From contig CAZRGV010000056.1 of the NCBI GenBank assembly GCA_964599655.1, positions 1 to 37,033 of the forward strand: a DNA stretch of 37,033 nt, written 5' to 3'. Below the pieces are notes generated by a model, which had not been told where the DNA came from, made no database searches, and worked only from the letters and a program-made list of their open reading frames with translations. Source of the stretch: CAZRGV01 sp964599655. Its GTDB lineage: Bacteria; Planctomycetota; Planctomycetia; Isosphaerales; Isosphaeraceae. Both the position numbers and the translations under genes were made by a program. Below are positions 6,631-14,889 of this stretch, piece after piece; the first letter of the stretch is position 1; every line of letters starts with the position of its first letter.

Positions 6631-8148
6631 TTAAATCCTCCAGAACTTCGTAACGGCTTTCGCGATCTCGATGTAAACCGGAATACCGATCGTGACGTTG
6701 TACGAGAAGGTCAGGCCGAGTGACGCCGCCAGCGGCAGCGTCGGGCTGGCTTCGGGAAGCGCCAGCCGTTGGACTGCGGGTACCGCGATGTATGAGGCCG
6801 CGGCACAAAGAACCGAGAACAGGACGTAGGTTCCCAGGGCGAAGTGCGCGCCCGAGATCCAGCTATACAGATGCACGACAACAATGCCGAGACCTGCGAA
6901 GACATTCGGAGCCACTAGGCCGAAGGCGATGAAACCCCATCCGGCCGTCTTGAGGTCGCGCAGCTTGCGAGACGCGGTCATTCCCATTTCGAGCAGGAAC
7001 AGGCAGAGAATCCCTTGAAAGAGATCGACAAAGAAATTGTCGTCCGCGCGAGTGACTTCCTTCCCTTGCAGTCCGCTGAGGAATCCGATCAGAATTCCCC
7101 CAAAGAGCAGGAAAAGACCGGGGTTGAGGAATACCTCGTGCAAGAGTTGGGGACTGAGAAATCCCTTGGGTCTTGGGGCGCGGCCTCCATGCTCCTCGTG
7201 CACCATCTTTTCGAGCGAGAATTCCTCTTCCTCCTCGACCGGCGTGGGATGATGAGCGCCGTGAGCGGGCTCGCTGATGGCGATGGGCGGCCTGGCCTTG
7301 GGGTTGTAGCCGGGTTCGTCGGGCATCGTACCCGCCGGATCCATACCCATGTGTCGAAGCCTGGAGACCAGATAGAGCGCCACCAGACATCCCGGAATCT
7401 CCATCACCGCGAGCATGACCGGCATGTAGGCGTCATAGGCCACGTGAATCGTCGCGAGCACGCCCAGGCAGGTTACGAAGGTGCCGGCTGAGTCGGAACC
7501 GTAGTAGCCGGCCACGGTCGCCTTGTCGATTCGTCGCATCCGGGTCATCACGCTCAAGGCGAGATAGGCCAGGATTCCGATGAGAAAGTTCGTCAGGAAG
7601 CCCACCCCCATGAAGCCGAAAACCGTGGTCAGGACCTTCGGATCCATGGCGGAAAGCTCTTCGCCGCCGTGCCAGCCAATCGCGATCAACAAGTAAATCG
7701 TCAGACCCTGATAGATGACGTAAGGGAACTCGAACTTCACCCGCAAGATGGGCACCAGGAAGCCCATGTAAAAGAACAGCAGCAGCGGTTTGAAAAGGTT
7801 GTGTGTGAAGTTGTGCCAGAATTCTCCGAGAATTCCACGCTCGGGCACCTCCGGCTCCACCGAAACCCGCGACGCGATGACTGCGTTTGTGATCGTCACG
7901 CGCATACCCGGTTTAAGGGAGGCCAGATTCAACCGTTCGCCGTCCGGGGAATCGACACTCGCATCTTGTGTCAGTCCCACGGCCAGGTCTTTGTGAAGGC
8001 CCGGAGGCTCCACGACCACGCGACGACGGCTGAGATCCACCGACTTGACCGTACCACTCAGTTCTTGGGCCGAGGCCGTTGACGTCCCCAGGATCGTGAC
8101 CACCACCAAGGTGGCCGCGAGGGGGGGAAAGAGACGTCGGAACCACAT
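6631..8148 (-). CDS. SbtA-like sodium-dependent bicarbonate transporter with N-terminal exported domain
   Basis: Protein of 505 residues. Residues 1-28 are a Sec-type signal (LAATLVVVTILGTSTASAQE). Residues about 30-97 form a small beta domain resembling DUF5666/OB-like modules (GTVKSVDLSRRRVVVEPPG ... LKPGMRVTITN). From about 115 onward there are roughly ten hydrophobic helices in two inverted halves typical of the Sbt family (DUF897). Landmarks are GSDSAGTFVTCLGVLATI, VMEIPGCLVALYL, an acidic cytosolic linker (EEEEEFSLEKMVHEEHGG), FLLEMGMTASRKL and the C-terminal LPLAASLGLTFSYNVTIGIPVYIEIA. Cyanobacterial SbtA imports HCO3- with Na+; here the substrate is inferred only. No SbtB (PII-like) gene is adjacent. 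The N-terminal domain is absent from classic SbtA (about 370 residues). Start at ATG 8148 with AGGA about 9 bases upstream. Confidence 0.85.
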   Translation of the reverse strand: MWFRRLFPPLAATLVVVTILGTSTASAQELSGTVKSVDLSRRRVVVEPPGLHKDLAVGLTQDASVDSPDGERLNLASLKPGMRVTITNAVIASRVSVEPEVPERGILGEFWHNFTHNLFKPLLLFFYMGFLVPILRVKFEFPYVIYQGLTIYLLIAIGWHGGEELSAMDPKVLTTVFGFMGVGFLTNFLIGILAYLALSVMTRMRRIDKATVAGYYGSDSAGTFVTCLGVLATIHVAYDAYMPVMLAVMEIPGCLVALYLVSRLRHMGMDPAGTMPDEPGYNPKARPPIAISEPAHGAHHPTPVEEEEEFSLEKMVHEEHGGRAPRPKGFLSPQLLHEVFLNPGLFLLFGGILIGFLSGLQGKEVTRADDNFFVDLFQGILCLFLLEMGMTASRKLRDLKTAGWGFIAFGLVAPNVFAGLGIVVVHLYSWISGAHFALGTYVLFSVLCAAASYIAVPAVQRLALPEASPTLPLAASLGLTFSYNVTIGIPVYIEIAKAVTKFWRI

Positions 8149-8585
8149 TCGAGGATGTCCTTCACTTACGACACGGTCGCCTACACCCGCGGCGATCTTG
8201 CCGCCATTTCAGCGCCAGGATGCAAACCAACAACACATCAGACAAAGAACGTCTCCCTCATCGTGAGAACCAACGTTCAAGTCCAGTTCCCAAAGGAGTC
8301 CCGCGCCACTCGGATCGAGACGGGATCCGGCATTTCTTGAGAAGGACGCGAGGACTCAAGGCTCGAAGACGTCGATCGACCCGTGGCGTCCGGGAGTAAT
8401 CGCGCAGTCCGAACCGATCGCGACATCCTCCGCGACGGTGACCAAAAACCGACTCCATGCGACTCGATCAGGTGAACGAGACGTCGACGTTCATGGAGAT
8501 TCATCCGCACAACGACGGAGTGCGAGACGGATCGGTTCTTGAGAATGCGAGGGAAATCGCGAGGAACGGACGTGAGAGGAGAGAA
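8149..8585. other. Intergenic region upstream of the SbtA-like gene
   Basis: About 435 bases with no gene I can support. It should contain the promoter of the minus-strand SbtA-like gene. I saw no convincing hexamers, riboswitch or repeat here. Confidence 0.4.
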
Positions 8586-8942
8586 TCAGCAGCGCAGACA
8601 GGTGGAACGGACCTCGGCAAGCGCGATGTTGCCAAGGTGGAAGTGGCCACGGACCCAATCAATCATCGGGCCGTTGCTCAAGACGGGCGGAACGAACGGT
8701 GTGATCGTGCAGGTCTTGAGGTCGCCACGGTCCTCTTCCTCCCCTTCTTTCTCGAAGGAGCGATCGGGAAGGAGGAACTCCCACAGGGAGTCCTGCGACT
8801 TATCGCGGATCGTGGTGTGAGTTCGGCAATTGGAAGGAAGGCAGCGCTGGACGAAGGGATCGACCGTGGGAGGCGTGGAACGATCCTGTCCTCCTGAAAG
8901 GAGGATGACAACCGACCAGAGGAACGTGAAAATCGGTGTCAT
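8586..8942 (-). CDS. Possible small exported Cys-containing protein
   Basis: Minus-strand frame of 118 residues. It starts with a short hydrophobic segment (MTPIFTFLWSVVILLSGG) that could be a signal peptide and contains four Cys (two near CLPSNC, one in KTCTI and CLRC at the C-terminus). Many third codon positions are G or C, in keeping with coding use in this genome, and the composition is less Arg-rich than typical shadow frames. No family is recognised. There is no strong ribosome binding site before the ATG. An overlapping plus-strand frame at 8457-8897 looks like its shadow. Considered plausible but unproven. Confidence 0.4.
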   Translation of the reverse strand: MTPIFTFLWSVVILLSGGQDRSTPPTVDPFVQRCLPSNCRTHTTIRDKSQDSLWEFLLPDRSFEKEGEEEDRGDLKTCTITPFVPPVLSNGPMIDWVRGHFHLGNIALAEVRSTCLRC

Positions 8943-9213
8943 TAGGGGATGTCCGTCTATCGGCCTCCGGACTTCGTTTCCGTAACTCTATCGCCTAGTT
9001 GTCGACTCGACAAGTCCCTTGTAACACCATTTTTTTCTGGCAGTGGGGGAAATCATCCATGGTCCATCGTGTCCAATGCGCTGGTCCAAGGGGCCCCCTT
9101 TCCTCAGTCGGGATCGCTCGTCGCGTGCCGACAGGAAAACGCGATGGTACGATTCGGTCCGGTTTTGGTGCATCAGGTTCCTCCTTATTTCTTGCATCCT
9201 TTGATTGTTGATC

Positions 9214-11796
9214 ATGAGTCCATTGCCCGTCGACGCGATTGTGCCCGAGGTTTTGGAGGCGGTAGGCAAGGCACGTCGCCTGGTGCTGGTGGCGCCGACC
9301 GGCGCGGGGAAAACGACGAGGATTCCCTGCGCGCTGCTGGCGTCGGGTTGTCTCTCGGCGGAGCATCCTGGTTTGATCTTGCTCCAGCCTCGAAGGGTGG
9401 CGGCAAGGGCTGCGGCGAGCCGCATCGCCTCGGAGAATGGCTGGTCGTTGGGTCGCGAGGTCGGCTATCAGGTTCGCTTCGATCACAAGATCACCTCGGA
9501 AACGCGGCTCCGCGTGGTCACCGAGGGCATTCTGACCCGTCAGCTTCTCGCCGACCCGTTTCTCGAAGGCATCGGCGCCGTGGTCCTCGACGAGTTTCAC
9601 GAACGCAACATCCACACCGATCTCGCGCTGGCCCTGCTCCGCGAGGTTCGCGAGTCTGTACGGGACGACCTGATTCTTGTCGTCATGTCGGCCACGATGG
9701 ACGTCGAGCCGGTGGCGCGCTTCCTCGGAGGTTGTCCCATTGTTCAGGCGGAGGGCCGGGTCCATCCGGTCGAGATCGGTTACCACCCACCGGCGAGCGC
9801 GAGGGTGCCTCTGCAAGATCGCGTTGCCTCGGCCGTCGAACGGGCGCTCGCGAATTCCTTCGACGGCGACATTCTGGTCTTCCTGCCGGGGATCGAGGAG
9901 ATCCGTCGCGCGACGCGCGTTCTGGAGCCGCTGGCCCGGCGGGCGAACGCGCTCGTTTTGCCGCTGCATGGCGGCCTTTCGGCCGACGACCAGGATCGGG
10001 CCCTGCGCCCGGCCGATCGCCGCAAGATCATCCTCTCGACCAATGTTGCCGAAACGTCCTTGACGATCGAAGGGGTCACAACGGTGATCGACACCGGATT
10101 GGCCCGTTACGCCGTGCATGATCCCTCGCGAGGACTCGACCGGCTCGAGCTGGGCAGGATCAGCCAGGCGTCGGCCGCTCAGAGGGCCGGTCGCGCGGGA
10201 CGACTAGGGCCTGGGCGTTGCCTCCGGCTCTGGGCGGAGCGGGAGAATCGGGGGCGTGCCGAGTTTGACATTCCCGAAGTGCGTCGGGTCGATCTCGCGT
10301 CGACCGTCCTTGCCTTGCACGCCTGGGGCGTCACCGAACCCGCGCGGTTCGGCTGGTTCGAGCCCCCGCCTCGCGAGTCGCTCGACGCGGCGGATCGCCT
10401 CCTTTCGATGCTGGGCGCCGTCGAGAACGGGCGAATCACCCCGTTGGGACGCCGGCTCCTGAGCTTGCCGGTTCACCCTCGGCTGGGCCGCCTTCTCGTC
10501 GAGGCGGCCGATCAGGGGTTGCTCCATGAAGGCGCGACGATCGCCGCCCTGCTCTCCGAGAAGGACCTCGTCCCGCTCGATCCCCGAGACCAGGCCGTCG
10601 ATATCGGATCGAGAGGGCAAAAGCGAGGTTCGAGCCGATCGGACCTGCTCGATCGGATCGATCTGCTCGATGCCGCCGAACGCCAGAAATTCGCGCCCGG
10701 ACTCCGTTCCCTCGGGATCGATCCCTCGGCCGCTCGGCTCGTGGCTCGAGCGCGCGAGGCCCTGATTCGGATCGGCCGGCGGCTGGCTCGAACGGCCTCC
10801 CCATCGCCTGACGACCCTGCGGTGGAAGAGACCCTGTTGAAGCTGGTTCTGCTGGCCTATCCCGACCGTGTGGCCAAAAGGCGGCCCGGTGATTCGTCGG
10901 CCGGATTGATGGTGGGGGGCCGGGGCGTTCGTCTTGAGCCCTCGTCGGCCGTCCGCGAGGCGGAACTCTTTCTGGCCCTGGACCCCCGNNNNNNNNNNNN
11001 NNNNNNNNNNNNNNNNNNNNNNNNNNNNNNNNNNNNNNNNNNNNNNNNNNNNNTCGAAGCCCTTTTCCCAGAGGCGATCCGCCTTGAACGAGTCGTCCGC
11101 TTCGACGAGTCACGAGGGCGAGCCATCGCCGTTCAGACCCTCTGGTATCGCGACCTTCCCCTGCGCGAGGAAACCCACGGCGCGGTCGATCCCTCGGAGG
11201 CGTCGAGAGCCCTGGCCGACTTTCTCACCCCTCGCGCCGAGGCGTTCCTTCGCGAGGATGAGGCCGCCGCCCGGCTGCTCAACCGCCTGACCTGCCTGCG
11301 AGAGTGGATGCCAGAGGCCGCTGGTTCGGTCCTCGGTCCCAACGACCTGGCCGAGACCATCGCCCTGGCGTGCCAGGGCCAACGCGCCCTCGACGACGTT
11401 CGTCGCGTGGAGCTCGCCCCCCTGCTCCGCGGCCGCCTGAGCTTCGCCCAGTCGCAGGCCCTCGACGAGCACGCTCCCGAAACCTTGACCGTTCCCAGCG
11501 GCAGCCGGATCCGGTTGAACTACGAACCGGGCCGCCCTCCGGTCATGGCCGTTCGGCTTCAGGAACTGTTCGGATGGACCGACACGCCGAGAATCGCCGC
11601 CGGCCGGGTTCCCGTCCTGCTCCACCTGCTTGGCCCCAACTTCCGGCCGGTCCAGATCACCGATGACCTTCGGAGCTTCTGGTCGACCACCTACTTTCAA
11701 GTCCGCAAAGACCTTCGCGCTCGATACCCGAAACACGCCTGGCCGGAAGACCCTTGGACGGCCCGAGCCGAAGCCAAGGGCCGACCCAGGCGTTGA
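9214..11796 (+). CDS. hrpB: ATP-dependent helicase HrpB
   Basis: DEAH-type RNA/DNA helicase of the HrpB family; its cellular role in bacteria is poorly defined. Start from ATG 9214 gives about 860 residues, near the usual 820-850. Visible motifs: Walker A APTGAGKTTR (27-36), LLQPRRVAAR, DEFH (126-129), VVMSATMD, STNVAETSLTIEGV and motif VI QRAGRAGRLGPG. These are followed by the HA2 and helicase-associated region and the C-terminal HrpB domain (RIRLNYEPGRPPVMAVRLQE, LLGPNFRPVQITDDL, DLRARYPKHAWPEDP). An upstream in-frame TTG at 9205 is possible but unsupported. Sixty-five Ns at 10989-11053 hide about 22 residues after the HA2 region; the frame continues across. The gene stands alone, without a neighbour in the same short operon. 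Confidence 0.94.
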   Translation: MSPLPVDAIVPEVLEAVGKARRLVLVAPTGAGKTTRIPCALLASGCLSAEHPGLILLQPRRVAARAAASRIASENGWSLGREVGYQVRFDHKITSETRLRVVTEGILTRQLLADPFLEGIGAVVLDEFHERNIHTDLALALLREVRESVRDDLILVVMSATMDVEPVARFLGGCPIVQAEGRVHPVEIGYHPPASARVPLQDRVASAVERALANSFDGDILVFLPGIEEIRRATRVLEPLARRANALVLPLHGGLSADDQDRALRPADRRKIILSTNVAETSLTIEGVTTVIDTGLARYAVHDPSRGLDRLELGRISQASAAQRAGRAGRLGPGRCLRLWAERENRGRAEFDIPEVRRVDLASTVLALHAWGVTEPARFGWFEPPPRESLDAADRLLSMLGAVENGRITPLGRRLLSLPVHPRLGRLLVEAADQGLLHEGATIAALLSEKDLVPLDPRDQAVDIGSRGQKRGSSRSDLLDRIDLLDAAERQKFAPGLRSLGIDPSAARLVARAREALIRIGRRLARTASPSPDDPAVEETLLKLVLLAYPDRVAKRRPGDSSAGLMVGGRGVRLEPSSAVREAELFLALDPXXXXXXXXXXXXXXXXXXXXXXXEALFPEAIRLERVVRFDESRGRAIAVQTLWYRDLPLREETHGAVDPSEASRALADFLTPRAEAFLREDEAAARLLNRLTCLREWMPEAAGSVLGPNDLAETIALACQGQRALDDVRRVELAPLLRGRLSFAQSQALDEHAPETLTVPSGSRIRLNYEPGRPPVMAVRLQELFGWTDTPRIAAGRVPVLLHLLGPNFRPVQITDDLRSFWSTTYFQVRKDLRARYPKHAWPEDPWTARAEAKGRPRR
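10989..11053. other. Assembly gap (65 N) inside hrpB
   Basis: Sixty-five consecutive Ns. The frame is kept on both sides, so the estimated length is plausible. Confidence 0.98.
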
Positions 11797-12144
11797 TTTT
11801 GAGGCGACAAACACGCTCTGGACATCGCCCGGTTCCTCTTGTTGAATAAAGATCGAAAGTTCGGGTCGCTTCGGTCCGATTTGACGCTGGAACATGGAAA
11901 GCCATCCGGACCACCCGCCTCGCGCCTTCCGGATCCCCGCCGAGCCCGGCTTCCAAACCTGGACCGCACGCGCGAAACCTCCCCCTGCCTTGGGTGTTAC
12001 TAGGAGCATGCATCGAAAACGTCTCGACCCCGCTCCCCCCGAGCGCGTACAATGATGATTGATAAAGGTTAAACTCCTTCACGGTCGGAATTCCCAGACA
12101 ACAGCCCCCGTGGCGGGGAAAGAATCGAGGAGTTGTGTAACCGC
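11797..12144. other. Intergenic/promoter region before the DUF1592 gene
   Basis: About 348 bases without a gene. TACAAT at 12048-12053 is a good match to a sigma-70 -10 box, although the -35 region is weak. Just upstream is a small hairpin with a C-only loop, CGCTC-CCCCC-GAGCG (12031-12045). In the presumed leader, CCCCG-TGG-CGGGG (12106-12118) forms a 5-bp hairpin. GAGGAG at 12127-12132 is the ribosome binding site for ATG 12145. Confidence 0.4.
12048..12053 (+). promoter_or_regulatory. Candidate -10 box for the DUF1592-DUF1552 operon
   Basis: TACAAT lies 92 bases before the chosen start codon in a locally AT-richer stretch. No good -35 hexamer is visible at 16-18 bases upstream, so the call is tentative. 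Confidence 0.25.
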
Positions 12145-14889
12145 ATGATATTCTTGAGGTTACGTCGCGGTATCCTGCTCGTCGGACTGATCCTTCTGGG
12201 GGCTCCGGCCGCGCGGCCGGCGGGCGATTCCGCCCCTGCCGTCGCGGAGGACGAGGCGTTTCGCGAGCAGATTCTTCCTTTGCTGAACCGGTATTGCGTG
12301 AAGTGTCACGGCCAGACGAAGCCCAAAGGGGGCGTCAACTTCACGACGTATCCCGATGCCTCGGCCGTGCGGCGCGACCGCAAGACGTGGGCGAAGGTCC
12401 TCGAGAATGTCGAGTCGGGCCTCATGCCTCCGGAAGGGGACATGCCCAGCGAGGAAGAAGCGGCGAGGCTCACCGGCTGGGTGCAGGCCGTCTTTTCCAA
12501 GGCCGACTGCGACCTGGCCGAACCTGGCCGGGTCACGATTCGACGGCTCAACCGCACGGAGTACAACAATACGATCCGCGACCTGTTGGGCGTTGACTTC
12601 CAACCGGCCAACGACTTCCCGCTCGATGACGTCGGCTACGGCTTCGACAACATTGGCGACGTGCTGACCTTGCCCCCCTTGCTGATGGAGAAGTATCTCT
12701 CCGCCGCCGAGCAGATCGCCGAGAAGGCGATCGTGGTGCCGAGGCCCTGGCCGGGTTCGATTCGAGCCTGGTCGGCCCAGCAACTGGAAGGGGGCAATCT
12801 TCATCAGGGAACGGCTCGCTCGCTCGCCTCGAGGGGCGAGGTGGTCGCCTCGTTCGACGCGCCTCGCGATGCCGAGTACACCGTGCGCATCCAGGCGTAC
12901 GGCCAGCAGGCGGGGCCCGAGCCGGCCCGGATGGGGCTCCTCGTCGACGGCAAGGAGATCCGCGTTTTTGACGTGCCGCAGGTCGAGACCGAGCCCGGCG
13001 CGTTCGAGGCGGTTGTCCCGCTCAAGGCCGGGCCGCATCGCCTTGCCTTCGCCTTCCTGAACGACTACTACCAGCCGGACGCCAAGGATCCGAAACTTCG
13101 GGGCGACCGGAACCTGTACGTCGTGTCGGCCGAGGTCCAGGGCCCCTCGGGTCCGCCGCTCTGGCCGGTCGGTACGTTCGAGGCCCGGTCCCTTCAGGGG
13201 GGCAATCTGGGCGGTTCGGTCCGCACGCTGTCGTCGACGGGAACCGTGTCGGCCGAGGTCGAGTTTCCGGTCGATGGCGAGTATCACGTGCTCGCCCGAG
13301 CCTTCGGCCAGCAAGCGGGGCCGGAGCCCGTCAAGATGGCGGTTCGCATCGACGGCAAGGACATTCAGGTTCTCGAGGTCAAGGCCGTCGAAGCGGAACC
13401 AGGCGATTACGAAGTGATCGTCCCTGTCCTGAAGGGCAAGCGAACCGTCGGTCTCGCCTTTTTGAACGACTACTACCAGCCGGACGCCAAGGATCCGAAA
13501 CTTCGGGGCGATCGCAACCTGTATGTCGAACGCCTGGAGGTGTTCGGCCCCGCCCCTTCGAAGCTTCCCGAGTCGCACCGCCGCATCCTTGTGCGTACGC
13601 CCAAGAACGACGGCGAGTGGCGCGACGCGGCCCGGGAGATCCTTGAGCGATTCGCCAGCAAAGCCTATCGCCGCCCGGCCCGTTCGGAGGAAATCGGCCG
13701 GATGCTCGGCCTGGTGGAGATGGCCCACAAGGACGGCGAGCCGTTCGAGCGGGCCATTCAGCTCGCCGTGACCGCCATCCTGGTGAATCCGAACTTCCTC
13801 TACCGCGTGGAGCTCGATCGTCGATGGGGGCTCGAGACCGAGAAGCAACCGCCCGTTCGCCCCTTGAACGACTTCGAACTGGCCAGCCGGCTCTCCTACT
13901 TCCTCTGGAGCTCGATGCCGGACGACGAGCTTTTCGACCTCGCCCGCCAGAAGAAGCTCCAGGACGACCCGGTTCTCGAAGCACAGGCGCGTCGGATGTT
14001 GAAGGATCCGAAGGCCCGTGCTCTCGTCGAGAACTTCGCGGGCCAGTGGCTCACGCTCCGCAACCTCAAAACCGCGAACCCCGACCCCGAGCGCTTCCCG
14101 GGCTTCGATGACGCGCTCCGGTCCGCCATGCAGACCGAGACCGAGTTGTGCTTCGAGGCGATCCTGCGAGAGGATCGAAGCGTTCTCGAATTCCTCGACG
14201 CCGATTACACGTTCCTCAACGAGCGACTGGCGAAGCATTACGGGATCAAGGACGTGAAGGGAGACCAGTTCCGTCGCGTTTCGCTGCCGAAGGATAGCCC
14301 CCGTGGCGGCGTCCTGACGCAGGCGAGCGTGCTGACGGTCACCTCGAACCCGACGCGAACCTCGCCCGTCAAGCGGGGCAAGTGGATTCTCGAACAGATC
14401 CTGGGCACGCCCCCGCCACCACCGCCGCCCAACGTTCCCGAGCTGAAAGAAGAGGCCGTCCTGACCGGCACGCTCCGAGAGCGGATGGAGCAACACCGGA
14501 CCAATCCGAGCTGTGCCTCCTGCCACGCGAAGATGGACCCACTCGGCTTCGGCTTCGAGAATTTCGACGCCGTCGGCGCCTGGCGCGACAAGGACGGTAA
14601 CTTCCCCATCGATCCGTCGGGCAACCTTCCCAGCGGAGAATCCTTCCGTGGTTCCGAGGACCTGAAAGCCCTGCTGAAAGGCCGCTCGGCGCAGTTCACC
14701 CACAGCCTGAGCGAGAAGCTGCTCACCTACGCCCTTGGGCGCGGGCTGGAGTACTACGACGCCTGCGCTGTGGACACCATCGCCCAGCGAGTGGCCGAGG
14801 ACGGGTACCGGTTCTCTCGCCTGGTCGTCGAAATCGTCAAGAGTGAACCGTTCCGTAAACGCAAGCGCGAAGAGAGGGATGTGCGATGA
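12145..14889 (+). CDS. Planctomycete cytochrome-type DUF1592/DUF1588/DUF1585 protein with two CBM60-like domains
   Basis: Exported protein of 914 residues. Signal peptide at 1-26 (LRRGILLVGLILLGAPAARPAG). A PSCyt1-like cytochrome c segment has the heme motif CVKCH near residue 51. Then come DUF1587 (RRLNRTEYNNTIRDLLGVDFQPANDFP), two tandem beta-sandwich domains of about 135 residues each resembling Ca-dependent xylan-binding CBM60 (both ending FLNDYYQPDAKDP ... DRNLYV), DUF1595, DUF1592 (DFELASRLSYFLWSSMPDDEL), DUF1588 with GTPPPPPPPNVPEL and a second CASCH heme motif near 790, and DUF1585 at the end. A role in periplasmic polysaccharide handling with redox chemistry has been proposed for such families; the activity is unknown. 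ATG 12145 has GAGGAG upstream and gives a proper signal peptide; an in-frame TTG at 12133 is directly abutted by that box and is rejected. Its stop overlaps the DUF1552 start (ATGA). Confidence 0.92.
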   Translation: MIFLRLRRGILLVGLILLGAPAARPAGDSAPAVAEDEAFREQILPLLNRYCVKCHGQTKPKGGVNFTTYPDASAVRRDRKTWAKVLENVESGLMPPEGDMPSEEEAARLTGWVQAVFSKADCDLAEPGRVTIRRLNRTEYNNTIRDLLGVDFQPANDFPLDDVGYGFDNIGDVLTLPPLLMEKYLSAAEQIAEKAIVVPRPWPGSIRAWSAQQLEGGNLHQGTARSLASRGEVVASFDAPRDAEYTVRIQAYGQQAGPEPARMGLLVDGKEIRVFDVPQVETEPGAFEAVVPLKAGPHRLAFAFLNDYYQPDAKDPKLRGDRNLYVVSAEVQGPSGPPLWPVGTFEARSLQGGNLGGSVRTLSSTGTVSAEVEFPVDGEYHVLARAFGQQAGPEPVKMAVRIDGKDIQVLEVKAVEAEPGDYEVIVPVLKGKRTVGLAFLNDYYQPDAKDPKLRGDRNLYVERLEVFGPAPSKLPESHRRILVRTPKNDGEWRDAAREILERFASKAYRRPARSEEIGRMLGLVEMAHKDGEPFERAIQLAVTAILVNPNFLYRVELDRRWGLETEKQPPVRPLNDFELASRLSYFLWSSMPDDELFDLARQKKLQDDPVLEAQARRMLKDPKARALVENFAGQWLTLRNLKTANPDPERFPGFDDALRSAMQTETELCFEAILREDRSVLEFLDADYTFLNERLAKHYGIKDVKGDQFRRVSLPKDSPRGGVLTQASVLTVTSNPTRTSPVKRGKWILEQILGTPPPPPPPNVPELKEEAVLTGTLRERMEQHRTNPSCASCHAKMDPLGFGFENFDAVGAWRDKDGNFPIDPSGNLPSGESFRGSEDLKALLKGRSAQFTHSLSEKLLTYALGRGLEYYDACAVDTIAQRVAEDGYRFSRLVVEIVKSEPFRKRKREERDVR

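Noticed and set aside
8121..8140. Seventh copy of the array tip (G7-AAAG run)
   Set aside because: It lies in the signal-peptide codons of the SbtA-like gene, lacks the AGGAG half and has no flanking complementary arms.
8903..8983. 26-residue plus-strand ORF after GGAGG-ATG
   Set aside because: The Shine-Dalgarno box abuts the ATG with no spacing, the peptide is not recognisable, and TCCTCC-TGAAA-GGAGGA there is a chance hairpin within the opposite-strand frame.
12160..14703. 847-residue minus-strand open frame
   Set aside because: Antisense of the DUF1592 gene; no signal, domain or start logic.
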